64,000 bases of DNA from Paraphoma chrysanthemicola (lineage: Eukaryota; Ascomycota; Dothideomycetes; Pleosporales; Phaeosphaeriaceae), in the NCBI GenBank assembly GCA_020744225.1, contig JAGMWG010000009.1, forward strand, positions 930,001-994,000, read 5' to 3'. Shown here piece after piece: positions 33,203-44,911 of this stretch. A model generated the notes under the pieces. It was not told the origin of the DNA. It saw only the letters and a program-made list of their open reading frames with translations, and searched no databases. Made by a program: the position numbers and the translations under genes. The first letter of the stretch is position 1, and the number at the start of each line of letters is the position of its first letter.

Positions 33203-34729
33203 TCACGCCCTGTGCTTCTTCTCCACTCCGCCCATTTCTACATCGCCTTCATCATCCACAGCTCTTTGTCGTTTTGACGTCTTCCCAATCCGTGCTTTCA
33301 GCTCTGCTAGTGCTTGTTCTGCTTGTCTCAAGATCTGTTTCTCTCCCACACGGACTGCTTTGGCCATCGAAGATCGGTGCTCTTTCGGCGCAACACTCCC
33401 AGCGGATGCCATCTCGTTCAAGCTCTTCAAGTCGTCCTCAAGTGTCGTTGCATATTGTGCGATTCTAGCTCTGATAATCTCATGCAACAGGTCGGCGCCG
33501 TCACTCATCATCTTCTCGGGTTTTGGCAGTTTACCTTTACTTCGCAAACGTTCAAACTCCTCTTGTGGTAGTAGGAGTGTCTCGATCAGAATGACGAGCT
33601 CTGGCGAAAGACTCTCCTGGATGGTGAATGGGCTGCTGGCCGTGATGTCGTAACCTGAGTCGACAATCTCTTGTTCCTCGAGGTACTCAAATCGCTCTGG
33701 TGCATGGACGCCGGCTTTTCTCGCGAGGTCTTCGACCAGGTCCATGGGAATCTCGACCACATCATATTGCGCGTAGTTGTCGGTAACATAACCATATCGC
33801 CTGAGCAGATCAGAGCGCGGGAGTGGCCCATAATCGTTGAAAATCTCTTCGCCCACTCGAATGGGCTTCAGGGCTTTCATGTCGAGATAGTGGTCCTCGT
33901 AGAACAAACGAGCATTGTTGCGATCGGCGTCCGCGTTGAGCATGTCGGCCAAGGGCACCATGCCTTTCGGCAACGCCTCGTCCTCTTCTTCCTCAGCAAA
34001 GCCTTCGTCGTCGACGTCTTTGCGCGGAGTCGCAGGCTCGACGTCAAATGCGTAGGCCATAATCAGCGAGCCCATTTTGTGCATCAGCTCCAAGTTGCGC
34101 TCATCCCGCATCTCCTCTGCCCTCTGTTGCGCCCGCGGATCGCCCGCAAAGAATAGCTGCGCAAACTCCTTGATGACTGGCAGCAATTGCTCGGTGAACA
34201 TCTCATCCGCGCCCTCCTTGCCAATCTTGCCGACGACTGCGCTTGCTTGTAGCTCGGCTAGTTCGTCTGCTGACCAGAACATGAGTGTGTTGAACTCAGT
34301 AGGCAGGACTGAGAAGTAGGGCGACCAATTCGAGGCATCCCCATTGAGGTATTCGTAGAGCATGACCAGGATGAGCGATAGCCAAGGGCCAAGCATCTCG
34401 AAAGTAGAAGCGGGGATCTCGGTGGAGAGGATCGAGTTTTCGACGCTGAGAATGGCGGAGCGGGGGATGCGGAAGAGAACTTCATGTTCGGCAATGTCTT
34501 GGGTCGCAACTACAAGATGTCAGTAGGTAGTAGTCAAAGTGGTGGTATGAAGGTGTGCAGTGGGTGTAAGACAAGCAGACTTCGGAGTCCGTGGGAATGA
34601 TCACTTACCCACGCCTCTTCCAGCTTGCGCATGACGCAAGTCTGCAAGCTTGATCTTGGGACTGATTTCTGCTCCAGAGCGCTGAAGCCATGCCAGAAAG
34701 GCCTGGCTTGCGCCGTCGAAGTCTGCCAT
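33203..34729 (-). CDS. RKM4: SET domain ribosomal lysine methyltransferase (RKM4/SETD6-like)
   Basis: Two exons, 34729-34609 and 34509-33203, giving 475 residues. Exon 1 codes for MADFDGASQAFLAWLQRSG and the SET-entry motif GRGVGK-type region, which the 99-nt intron splits; exon 2 continues VATQDIAEHEVLFRIPRSAILS. The SET core is MVPLADMLNADADRNNARL and GEEIFNDYGPLPRSDLLRRYGYV. The C-terminal helical part is the Rubisco-LSMT substrate-binding type. The acidic insert EEEEDE (about residue 180) separates SET parts, as in this family. Yeast Rkm4 methylates ribosomal protein of the large subunit (Rpl42), so I infer a ribosome modification role; SETD6-like proteins have other targets and specificity cannot be read here. 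The gene shares a divergent promoter with KAE1. Confidence 0.88.
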
Positions 34730-35275
34730 GCGAAAGGGCGAAAGGGTGTTGCGGATGTGAGTGTTTGGTGGAGGCTGGAAATATGGTCGGTGGATTTATG
34801 ACAGCCGAGTGTGCTCCTATTGGCTGGATCCTGAAAAGCGGTCGGAGATCCACTACTGAAGAGCGCAAACCGCAAGAATATGCTGAGATGATCTGTAAGT
34901 ACTTGAATGAAAGCAGGCCAATTTCGAATATCCGAGGCCCTGAGACCTGCGATTGTTTTATGATCAGTGATCCCAAATATGTTCATCTTGCGCTCGGGCG
35001 CGCTTTAAGTTCTTGGCACTCCATGACGTACGATGTGTAGGATTGCATATCGGCAGAATTCCTGCAACAGCAGTGATCCGCATGCATAGAACGGACATTT
35101 GGAGCTCTAGTATGAGTGCTATTGAAGTAGTCTCTATGTAGGTCTCTTCATGGTATTGACTCTGCGTTGACATGTTGGTGTGTTATCGATAAGCCCAACT
35201 CGGCTGCACTTTCTCTCACCCCGCCATGTCGAACTTGACGCGTCAAACCCTCCTTCAATCACCACAACATCTACA
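34730..35275. other. Divergent promoter, RKM4-type and KAE1 genes
   Basis: A 546-base spacer between two genes of translation-related function reading away from each other. No gene seen in it. The KAE1 frame is open upstream to 35180 with no conserved residues, so it is taken as leader. Confidence 0.45.
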
Positions 35276-36384
35276 ATGATTGCCGTAGGACTCGAAGGAA
35301 GCGCTAACAAGATTGGTATTGGTGTCATATCGCATCCGGCCCCGAACAAGCCACCTATCATTTTATCGAATTTGCGACACACGTACATTTCACCACCTGG
35401 CGAGGGGTTCCTCCCAAAAGATACTGCAATACACCATCGAGCATGGGTCGTGAGATTGATCAAGCAGGCGGTCCAACAGGCGGGCGTCAAGGTTGAAGAT
35501 ATCGACTGCATTTGCTACACCAAAGGGCCTGGTATGGGGGCACCTTTACAAAGCGTTGCACTCGCGGCCAGAACTATCGCTTTATTATGGGGAAAGCCGG
35601 TGGTGGGAGTAAACCACTGCGTTGGCCGTCAGTCTAATCTGCAAAATAGGACAGGGTCATGTGCTGATCAGATGCAGATATCGAGATGGGCCGAGCCATT
35701 ACCCACGCGGATAATCCAGTCGTCCTCTACGTGTCTGGCGGAAATACTCAGGTCATTGCATACTCGGCACAGCGCTATCGAATCTTCGGAGAAACACTCG
35801 ACATCGCGATAGGCAATTGCATAGACCGCTTTGCACGCACGCTCATGATACCGAACAATCCTTTCCCGGGCTACAATGTTGAACAGCTGGCAAAGAAGGG
35901 AAATAACTTGATTGATTTACCATATGGTGTTAAAGGAATGGATGCAAGCTTCTCTGGTATCTTGGCGGCAGCAGACCTACTTGCAAGGGGCCTGGACGAG
36001 TCACTTCCGGAAGCGAAGAGATTGAAGACTGAAGAGGGCGAACTCGTGACAAGAGAAGACCTCTGCTTTTCGCTGCAAGAGACTATCTTCGCTATGCTTG
36101 TCGAGATTACCGAACGCGCCATGGCGCACGTCGGCTCTCAACAAGTGCTTGTAGTAGGAGGCGTGGGCTCTAATGAAAGACTCCAGCAAATGATGGGCAT
36201 GATGGCCAGAGATCGAGGAGGAAGTGTCTTTGCAACTGACGAGCGCTTTTGTATCGACAATGGCATAATGATAGCGCATGCCGGACTTCTGGAATACTCT
36301 ACTGGCGAAGTCACTAAGATGGAGAACACAACGTGCACGCAACGATTTAGGACCGATGAGGTCTTTGTGGGTTGGAGGGACTGA
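35276..36384 (+). CDS. KAE1: tRNA N6-adenosine threonylcarbamoyltransferase Kae1 (KEOPS/EKC complex)
   Basis: Two exons, 35276-35627 and 35678-36384, giving 352 residues. The start MIAVGLEGSANKIGIGV is the conserved ASKHA-fold opening. The metal-binding motif HCVGHIEMGR is formed only after splicing of the 50-nt intron, whose donor is GTCAGT and acceptor GATGCAG. Other family marks are FLPKDTAIHHR, YTKGPGMGAPLQSVA, LYVSGGNTQVI, ETLDIAIGNCIDRFAR, FSGILAA, VVGGVGSNERLQ and the last metal ligand in FCIDNGIMIAHAG. As part of KEOPS it makes t6A at position 37 of tRNAs that read ANN codons; the complex also supports telomere maintenance and transcription in yeast. The Met at 35276 gives the cytosolic form without a targeting peptide. 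Confidence 0.95.
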
Positions 36385-37785
36385 ATGGACAGCTCACATC
36401 CAAGTCGAACCTGCCATGATCGGCAGCATTAGAGGCTACGACCCGGATACTTTGCCATTCGCGAAGCCGACCTTTACTTTCCTGCCTCAGCCTACACAGT
36501 CGCGCACCAATCAGCCAAATTTCATGCGAAGGCTACTATCAACTACCCTCCGTACAATCTCGCCTCGGATGTCGAGGACAGAAAGCGTCGCAGGCTTTTG
36601 GCTCCACTGAGTGCAGTTTGCAGAAACAGGTAATCGTTCCAAACACTCGGCAAATTTCATGATGACGCCATCACTTCGAGAAAATTACGAAAATGCAAGG
36701 CTGTAATTCGAGTGTCGCAAACCACTTCAGGTGGTCGCTGGAGAGGATGATAATTTCATCAGGATCAAGTTCCCACTGGGCTACACATCGACTTTTCCAT
36801 GACTCTGACATCAAAAACACCGCCCCCACATACTTGATACCTTCCACGAAACGCTGTGGGACTTGAACCAGTATGCGAACTTGCTATCTGGAAGCGCTTC
36901 TTCAACGGTTTAGGCGAGGGTACAATCTGGCCGTCAGCGGCCTTAGACCCCGAGACGGTTTTCAGTAGCGAGCGGCACCGGTCTTCGATTAGGAGCTGTC
37001 AAAGGCGCCAAGAATGTCACTGTTATCTCTAGTGTGTATGGCTACATGTTCGAGAGGATTGCCATCGGAGTTGTGGCGCAGATGGCATCCCCTCATTGGA
37101 AGTGTAAGGTCAGCCTCGCGCTAACGTCCCGCTTCTCACCCAACACCAACTCGATTTACCCGTCGTGCCGTCTTAGTCCCCTCGCGACTCATCTGTACCC
37201 ACTTCACATCAAGTCTTGCTCCTTATCCCTGCATGCGGACTCTACAGTACATAGCGAAGGCGTGGGATTAGCGCTGGGAGGCTTGCTTACCGGGTCCACA
37301 AATAGCATCAGCTTGCAGCAACTCAATATGGGCGATATTGCCATGGATATCCCTGAGGCTTGATCAAGGTCTAACGGCTTCGACCCAGACTCATGGTAGA
37401 TCCATCGACGTCCATCCCGAGGACCAGGGCAACTATTGTCGGGACCTCTTGCCAAGAAGACGTACGGACCGTGCCTGCATGTGCATATGCCATTGCCGGC
37501 GTCTACCTCATTGGTCCAAGCAAGTCTTTCAATAAAGCCAGTGCTGCAGCCCGCATACTGCCCGTGTAGAGCCACTTTCCGTGGTTAACGAAGGTCACCT
37601 GTGCAGTAAGTCTTGTGGGCATTCGGCCTTGCAGTCGCAAGAGGGAAATCAGATACGAGGAGTGAGACTGCTCATCCGCAGGCTGATATGTGTTTGCAAT
37701 CGATTTATAAAAAGGAGCTACCGGCTTATCTTTCACTGTTTTGAACATAGTACCTAGATTCTTCTTCTCAGCCTTCATCTACAAT
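36385..37785. other. Long intergenic region with possible gene relic and galactose oxidase promoter
   Basis: No intact gene. One plus-strand stretch near 36960-37090 translates to FSVASGTGLRLGAVKGAK and on to a helix-like run, which resembles the HGT..VA....G.A..A region of subtilases, but stops lie just outside and no other part of such a protein is visible. The last 80 bases contain a good TATA box for the next gene. Confidence 0.35.
37705..37712 (+). promoter_or_regulatory. TATA box of the galactose oxidase gene
   Basis: TATAAAAA about 75 bases before the start codon at 37786, with a pyrimidine-rich stretch between. This is the clearest TATA box in the window and fits a strongly regulated secreted enzyme. 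Confidence 0.6.
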
Positions 37786-39830
37786 ATGGCCTTTTTTAAA
37801 ACTATCCTTGTCGGTTTTCTTCTCTACTTCAACACGGTTTTATCTGCATCCGTTGCCATAAACAGGAATGGCTGGACAGCTATAGCCGATAGCTTTCAGG
37901 TCGGAAATGAACCTGCAAAGGCACTGGATGGAAGCGCAACTTCACTATGGCACAGCCGTTACAGTCCAGCCCCGGTCGATACTCTGCCTAATTGGATCAC
38001 TGTCGACATGAAAACAATATACAACATCCAAGCTGTCAGTATCCAACCTCGACCAAGCGATAACGGTAACGGTAGAGTTGGTGGGCACAAGATCGAAGTC
38101 TCGACAGATAATACTACTTGGCAGCTTGTTGCCATCGGAACATACAACAATGATGCAACAACCAAGAAGACGACATTCGTCACGCGACAAGCACGATACG
38201 TCCGCATTACAGCCACATCTGAGGCACAAAGCCCGGCCAACCCGTGGACTTCCATCGCAGAAATCAATGTATTTCACGATGTTGTTGGAACTACACCAAC
38301 TCCTTACACTGCGCCTGTTTCAGGGAAAGGACTGTGGGAGAAGACAATCGACTTTCCATTGATCCCAGCCGCGGTGTCACTTCTCACGAATGGTAAGCTT
38401 TTAATTTGGTCAGCTTATGCGAAGGATAACTTTGGTGGCTCGAGAGGATTTACCCAAACGGGCATATATGATCCAGTCACTGGCGACACAAGTCAGTTAC
38501 AGGTATCCAACACACAACATGGTCAGTAAAGTCCACGTATGAGAGACAGTGGTGCATAGTCTGATTTTGAACACCGGATTTAGACATGTTTTGTCCCGGA
38601 ATATCGCTTGACTTCAACGGAAGAGTCATCGTCACCGGCGGTTCAGACGCAGCGAAGACGAGTATCTATGATCCCTCCGGCAATACTTGGATTGGCGCTC
38701 CTAATATGAAGATTGCCCGTGGGTACCAATCGTCTACTACCTGCTCGGATGGGCGCATCTTTACAATTGGCGGCTCGTGGAGTGGCAATCGCGGCGGCAA
38801 GAATGGAGAAATATACGACCCAGCCACGGACGCCTGGTCCTTACTTTCAGGCACTCTAGTAAGCCCGATGCTCACAGCTGATACAGGAGGCGTATGGCGT
38901 TCGGACAACCACGCATGGCTCTTCAGCTGGAAAAGTGGCACCGTCTTCCAAGCTGGTCCGTCCATAGCCATGAATTGGTATGATACCACAGGAAGCGGGA
39001 CCACGACTGGCGCCGGTAACAGACTAGATGATGGCCACGCAATGAACGGAAACGCCATCATGTACGATGCTCCAGCTGGAAAGATCCTCACTGCTGGCGG
39101 CGCGCCAGATTATGAGAATAGCGACGCAAGGACGAACGCATATGTTATCACGATCGGAACGCCAAGAACGAACCCAACTGTGACCAAAACTCAGAACATG
39201 GCATATGCACGCAGCTTCGCAAACGGCGTTGTCCTCCCTGACGGCACTGTATTCGTGACTGGTGGTCAAGCACGAGCCAAGCCGTTTGTGGATGCCACAG
39301 CGGCTTTTGTCCCCGAGCTCTGGGATCCAGCCACAGGAACGTGGTCGCAGCTTAATCCCATGGCTGTTCCTCGTACCTACCACTCCGTCGCTATTCTCCT
39401 TCCAGACGGAACTGTCTTCCAGGGCGGCGGTGGCCTCTGCGGACCATGCACACAATATGGCGGCGTTCCCGAGTCCAATCACTTCGATGCGGAAATTTTC
39501 GTCCCGCCATACCTGCTCAATGCCGATGGAACGAGGCGCACGCGACCAGTTATCAACAACGTGGGATCAAGTGTGAAACTTGGTGCAAGTTTGCCCGTTA
39601 CCACGAGCGCTGAAGTAACCAAGTTCGCGCTAGTGAGGTTTGGAACTGCAACTCATACTGTCAACACAGACCAGCGCAGAATACCGTTGACCATGTCGGG
39701 CAGTGGGACGAGTTATACTGTGCAGATACCTGCTGATCCTGGTGTGGCACTGCCGGGCTATTGGCTATTGTTTGCAATCAATGCTGCAGGGACACCAAGC
39801 GTGGGCAAGATTATTAAGGTTACTGTGTGA
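37786..39830 (+). CDS. Secreted galactose oxidase (AA5_2) with N-terminal CBM32/F5-8C domain
   Basis: Two exons, 37786-38521 and 38584-39830, giving 660 residues. A signal peptide (1-21) precedes a galactose-binding F5/8 type C domain (about 25-160), then a Kelch propeller and a C-terminal immunoglobulin-like domain. All copper-site residues of Fusarium galactose oxidase are present: Cys249 in MFCPG and Tyr293 in RGYQSS for the thioether cofactor, Trp311 in SWSG stacked on it, Tyr511 and His512 in RTYHS, and His603 in THTVNTDQRR. The family oxidises primary alcohols such as C6 of galactose to aldehydes and releases hydrogen peroxide, outside the cell. The residue order and spacing match, so I expect an active enzyme; whether it prefers galactose or other alcohols cannot be told. 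The frame is intact. Confidence 0.95.
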
Positions 39831-40835
39831 ACGGGTATCTCCTTCTCTGTGAAGCGCAAACTATGAGGGAATGAAATCTTATCTTCGACGTTGGGTTCAA
39901 CGGCACGTGAGTGATTAGTGCACCATCGTTTTGAGCATAAAAAGTTAACATTCTCGGAACCATCAGTGCACAGCCACGAACGCGCGTCCAGTTTTCAAAG
40001 AATCTTCTGCGCAGGATTTTGACCTAGACATCGACGTCACATCGGAACGGGTTCCGACTATTTCAAACCCCTGCTGTGGTCCAGGTCGCGTCCCTGCAGC
40101 ATCGAGCATAAATGACGAAGGATCGGGAGGGTGACGTGATTGGATAAAAGGCCCGATACCACCAGATCGGGCAGTTCACTCCCAAACGTCGTCCTTGCTC
40201 TCGTGCTCAGACGTGACAAGGAATGCCGACTTCCGATCGATTCATTTAGATGAGGAAGGTGAGGGGAAGCATCTTTTGTAGATGTGCTGAAGCCGTCATG
40301 GCTGTATGTTCCTGAATGCATTGGTTTGCCGTTGAAAGCACGTTGAGAGCAACACCGGTCTAACATACGTTTGATAGAGATAACGATTTAGCGTTCTCTG
40401 GTCTGCTTGTGAAGATGCATAGTAGAGGAACGATGAATATCCTTGATAAGATTACAGAAACAAGCAAATGGCGATCTCCCAGGGGCAGGCTGGTGATTTT
40501 CCGCTTCGGCCCGAATTCGCTCCTGGATGGCGCGCGCAAACCACCACTTCCGACCATGCTCCCGACATTTCCGCAAATTCAAGGTTAGCATACGGTGTAC
40601 TTTCCCTGCTTCATTGGACGCGCCCATGGCTACTAACGCGAATTATTCTAAGCCTTGCCGCAATCCTAGCCACGGAGGGTGCCGTTTACACTGTCCAGGA
40701 TGACAAACTCAGCCTTGTTCATGTTGTGAGATTGCAAAGGTAGACGCGGGCAGTTTCCGTGGTTGTGGTATATATGCCATGGAAGATGTCTTTGTAACAT
40801 TGCAAGCACAACTGTGACGACTTCGAACTCACTCG
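39831..40835. other. Intergenic, between galactose oxidase and solute-binding-like genes
   Basis: About 1 kb without a recognisable gene. It should hold the 3' end of the galactose oxidase gene and the promoter of the next, including a TATA-like element at 40769. Confidence 0.45.
40769..40775 (+). promoter_or_regulatory. TATA-like element before the solute-binding-like gene
   Basis: TATATAT about 60 bases before the start codon at 40836. Position fits a promoter, although the leader would be short. Confidence 0.4.
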
Positions 40836-42005
40836 ATGCCCAGCATGCTTTCTTCCCTTCTTCTTGGATCTAGCATTTTTGCTGGCCTGGCAGCCAGCTA
40901 CGACACGCTCCTTCAATTCAATGGCGCTCCGACTGTCGAGAATAGAACCATTGACGAGATCTACGACGCAGCCCTCAAGGAAGGTGGTGTCGTGACCCTC
41001 TTCGCCGGCGGCGACGAGCAGACTCAGCAAAATGGTCTGAAGACTGCATTCGAGACGCGCTTCCCGGGCATGACACTCAACGTCACCGTCGATGTGTCCA
41101 AGTACCACGACGGCAACATCGACCGCCAACTCGTCAACAACAACGTGTTTGTCGACAGTGTCATTCTCCAGACGCTGCACGATTTCCCTCGCTGGGACCA
41201 CGAGGGCGCACTTCTGCACTACCAGCCATTGAACTTCCAGAAAATTCATCCTGGATTCCGCGATGTGCGTGCGGCGTGGTATGGCGTCAACATTATTGGG
41301 TGGACTTTCATCTGGAACGGAGACAAGATTGCGAATGGCTCTGAACCAAAGGAATTCACGGATTTCTTGAAGCCAGAGTTCAAGGATAAATTGGTGCTCA
41401 CTTATCCCAATGACGACGACGCGGTCTTGTACGCATTTGACTTGATGTAAGTTACCGCCTGGTCTCTTCAATGAGACTGATATTGCCCCTTTACGATGTT
41501 GAGTACTGACGCACACAATAGTCTGAACCACTACGGCTACTCCTGGTTCGAAGCCCTCCTCGCCCAAAATCCCCGCTGGGTCCGCGGCACCGCAACACCC
41601 GGTTCGTTCATCCGCCAGGCCAACAGCTCCCTCGCCGCAACCTTCACCTCAAGCACTGGTCTATCCCCTGCAGCACCCATCAGGGTCGGCATCCCCAGCG
41701 AAGCCCCCTTCGTCACGTGGGCGCAGCGCGCAGCTATTCTCCGCGACGCACCGCATCCCGAAGGCGCAAAGTTGCTGCACAACTTTATGCTGAGTGACGA
41801 GCGTCAGAGCGGCGGTGGCTGGAGTGTGCTCAAAGACGTTCCTGCGCCGAAAGGATTCCCGGCGATTATGGATGTGCCCACGACCAACCCGGTTGAGTTT
41901 GAGAGGTTCATGGGTGATCGCGTCAGGGTGGAGCGATTAAAGTTGTGGTTTGAGGATAAGATTGGCACGCCGCAGGGTCTCAGTCCTCTAATTGATGCAT
42001 TTTAA
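40836..42005 (+). CDS. Secreted periplasmic-binding-protein-like (Fe3+ ABC type II) protein
   Basis: Two exons, 40836-41446 and 41522-42005, giving 364 residues across a 75-nt intron. Residues 1-21 form a signal peptide. The rest resembles bacterial extracellular solute-binding proteins of the iron(III) type: EIYDAALKEGGVVTLFAGGDEQ, then FETRFPGMTLNVTVDVSKYHDGNIDRQL, and DFLKPEFKDKLVLTYPNDDDAVLYAFDLI. In bacteria such proteins hand a ligand to an ABC importer, which fungi do not have in this form, so the role is unclear; binding and holding a ligand outside the cell is an inference. Homologs occur in several filamentous ascomycetes, and an old transfer from bacteria is possible. The intron and codon use look native. 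Confidence 0.82.
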
Positions 42006-42408
42006 GGGGACTATTATCTCCTGATAGATGTATCCAGAGCAGGACGGGATTTCGCTTCATCTTTGTATATATTTAGTACCTTTTAGCCCATGTTATGCGC
42101 TTGCGCAACACTCAGGAAACATATTTTTCCGAGGAGACTGGAATGTGCATACTGTTTTTCCAGGCATCACACTTTACAAACAAACCGCCATGCAAGTCTA
42201 CGCCAACGCTTTCGTCATCTCCACGATCCTTTTTCGTGTTGAAAAGTCGCTGCCTGGCGATCTCACATTGACATATTTAGCCGACCATCACGACAACCAC
42301 CAACAATACAGCCACCAACAATACAGCCACCAACATCTTGCAGCACACAACACATCTGGCCCATCGCCTATCCATATCCAATTGAAAACTATTTCAAATT
42401 CTCCAACC
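42006..42408. other. Intergenic with tandem-repeat leader
   Basis: Promoter and leader of the ABM-barrel-like gene. The last 110 bases are A/C-rich and contain a 15-base direct repeat. The frame is open upstream to 42028 without any conserved residues. Confidence 0.45.
42297..42334 (+). repeat. Tandem 15-base repeat in leader
   Basis: CCACCAACAATACAG is repeated twice in a row, followed by a third partial copy (CCACCAACA). It lies in the likely 5' leader of the next gene. Confidence 0.7.
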
Positions 42409-43182
42409 ATGCCCGTCATCGAGTTCGGCCTCATGGGAGTCAAACCCAACCACCCCGTCACTTCCCCCTCCACACCCTCTGGCAAGATCCTTCAATCCGC
42501 CTGGTCGCACCTATCTACCGCCCCCAACGGCCCGGCCTGGGTGTACGGCGGCGTCGAAGTCCCTGACCCAGAGAAATTATGGGGATTCTTTGAGTTTGAA
42601 AGTGTGGAGCAGCATGAGCAGTTTGCGAAGACGTGAGTACTGGTCTCTTTTTGTGTGAAGGAATAGGGTGGGAAGGATTGTGACGTGAATGCTGAACGTT
42701 GGCGCTAATGATTTTCGTGAGGAGATAGATTCGGTGGCGAGGCTGTAAAGGACTTGCCGAAAATCTTGACGCATAGTGAATTCCAGAAACACATCACAGT
42801 CCAACCAGGGTTTCGCGACGTCCTCAGCGCGTCTGAGACTGAAGTTATACTGGTTTACTTTCCAGCGGATATTTCGGATGAGCAGAAAGACAAAGCGACA
42901 GAAACGTTGACTAAGATCATTGAAGAGTCGGGCTTGAAGGCGGACGCGCGTGTGAAGGCTGTGAAGTCAGGATGGAGTGTGGAAAATGATTTCCCAGTTC
43001 TGAGCGAGAAAGAGATCACAGGGAGGGTGTTTGCGATATTTGTGGGACGGGAGAGTGCGGACGCGGACTGGGAGCTGCAAACCGGACAGGAAGGGGCTAA
43101 GTATTTGAAGAAATTTGGGGAGGTGGAGGGAGTGGTCACGATTGTGAGACGAGTAGTCGCATGCATAAAGTTTGGAGAATAA
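42409..43182 (+). CDS. Dimeric alpha/beta-barrel (ABM-like) protein
   Basis: Two exons, 42409-42632 and 42729-43182, giving 225 residues across a 96-nt intron. The protein looks like two ferredoxin-like halves: residues about 1-100 (MPVIEFGLMGVKP, WVYGGVEVPDPEKLWGFFEFESVEQHEQF) and about 110-225 (EVILVYFPADISDEQKDKATETLTKI, ending GVVTIVRRVV). The strand GFFEFESVEQHEQF followed by a helix is typical of the antibiotic biosynthesis monooxygenase-like barrel. Members range from oxygenases to binding proteins; no catalytic residue can be named. The place next to a secreted protein gene gives no hint. The start at 42409 opens the first strand. Confidence 0.7.
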
Positions 43183-43960
43183 AAGCGACGGCAGTGGCGC
43201 TGGCATTGCAGTGTGGTGATCCGAAGGAAGGTGTTTGAAAATACTGATCATCCAGATTCAAGTTGGTCTTGGATGCAATCGAGTTAGCTCTAACAGGGTT
43301 TCGCTTGAGGTCATGGCTTCATTTCTACCTGTTCTCATTACCAGCCTGTATCTTTTGATCCCTTGCTCATGCACACGGCCTTGTAAAATACACTGTTCCC
43401 GCTTCGCCCCAATCACCTCCCCCCAATTCCCATCATCTTGCTAGTCCCAGCCCGTACCAAACTCGTTTGCTGAGGAGAGGAAAGCTGAGCTAGAAGAAGT
43501 AGTGCGGAGATATACGAGATAGAGGACGTGGTTTCGAGATGTAAAGAGTGATTGGTCCAACAATCGTGGGCCGAGCATAGTGAGCAACCCGATGTAAACT
43601 AGGGCTTCCTTGTTTTTTGTTTCTGCATCGTGATCGACTCCCATAGGGCCTTGCCATTCGTAAATGCTTCGTCAGGCGTACGAGATAACCACTGCGCGCT
43701 TTTCAAGCCTACAGCATGCTGGAACACAGCACGAATGTTCGCAGTCCGTAGCACGGATACACATATATACTACACCCTTGAATCCAAGAGATCAAACCGC
43801 ATGATCTCCCAGCAAACTGTGGTGCCTCCCCGCTCTTCCAGCCTTACTTTACTTTGCTACAAGATCTTCGATATCTTCGAACGTACGACGGATGTCGTGG
43901 GAACACAGTGTGATCTGTGCCTAGGTTGCATTAGCTTAAGATTTCCACCGCATTGTGATG
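43183..43960. other. Intergenic, between ABM-like gene and the broken 2EXR gene
   Basis: About 780 bases with only short open frames; no gene recognised. Confidence 0.5.
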
Positions 43961-44911
43961 TCATACCAAAACTTCTTCAAAGTGCTCATCGCCAAGGTTG
44001 AGAAGACAGGTAATGTCCTGCCAACACGCCCTCCACGAAACGTCAATGAGATGGAAGCCATATCCGCGAAGCTGAGCGACTGCAGTGTTTAAAAGACGCA
44101 ACAAAAGATGTAGCGACTCCAGCTCGATGATTCCCTCGTGATAAGCACACAGGTTGAAAGAAAGCTTCAAGTTCTTATTCTTGATTTCCTTCAAGCACTG
44201 CAGATCACCGGAAAGTGTATTTACCGCTGCTTTGTCCTCGTCCCAGACCTCCATTATGATATGATTGATAATATCGCGGGGACTGAGTATTCTCGAAGCA
44301 AAGGCGCGATCGAGAAGTTGCTCAACAGGTACAATTCGTCGGCATAGAACAGGAACGGGTGTCTCTGATACCATTGTTCCGTAAGCTCACGGGCCACGAT
44401 ACCGTGGAGGATATCCTGACGCCTCCACTCAAATCCATGGTTGCCAGTGTGTCCAATCGTCCAGATGCGTTCGTTGAGATGAGGCATGATATCGCGAGTT
44501 ATCTTGTCGATCTGTCGTAGCGTGGCGGCTCTACGACTAGGCGGATATGCTGCTCCGTTGCAGGGCCGAGAACATAATCGTAGACCATATCCCGTAGTTC
44601 TGGCGGCAGAATATGAGGCAGTTCTTTGCACACCTCTTCACGAATATGCTGGGCTACCAAGCCGGCCTGGTCATTCGATGCCTGGGCATACTTCCTGATT
44701 TGTTCGCACACGTTTCTTGCTTCTTGTTCGAGCGCTAGCCAATTGGTAATGGCGAGTGCTTTCTGCCACGCTATGCTGTCATTCGTTAGCGATTAAGGGA
44801 AGAACTACTCAGCCGATGGTCATACCTTCGCATTGACTCAAGCAGTCCTTCCATCGTGTCTGTGTGCTGTAGAGGAGCAGGCACTTCGCCTTTTCCCGAC
44901 TGGGGAGCCAT
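43961..44911 (-). pseudogene. Frame-broken 2EXR-like gene
   Basis: Conserved parts occur in order but in three frames. Exon 1 (from Met at 44911, MAPQSGKGEVPAPLQH) joins across a 59-nt intron with a CTAAC branch to AWQKALAITNWLALEQEARN and LPPELRDMVYDYVLG, the 2EXR signature. That frame stops at 44499. The next part, ITRDIMPHLNERIW to HPFLFYADELYL, is in the frame one base back, and the last part, EQLLDRAFASRILSPRDIINHI to EEVLV, one base back again. Both shifts are of the kind left by single-base losses. An intron with a poor GTTCTC donor could bridge the first break, but I find none for the second. It may be a pseudogene, a sequencing error or a missed exon structure. Too few intact parts remain to guess a function. 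Confidence 0.55.

Noticed and set aside
37786..43182. Galactose oxidase, solute-binding-like and ABM-like genes as a metabolic cluster
   Set aside because: They are co-oriented but separated by 0.4-1 kb, have no shared pathway, and no backbone enzyme or regulator is nearby.
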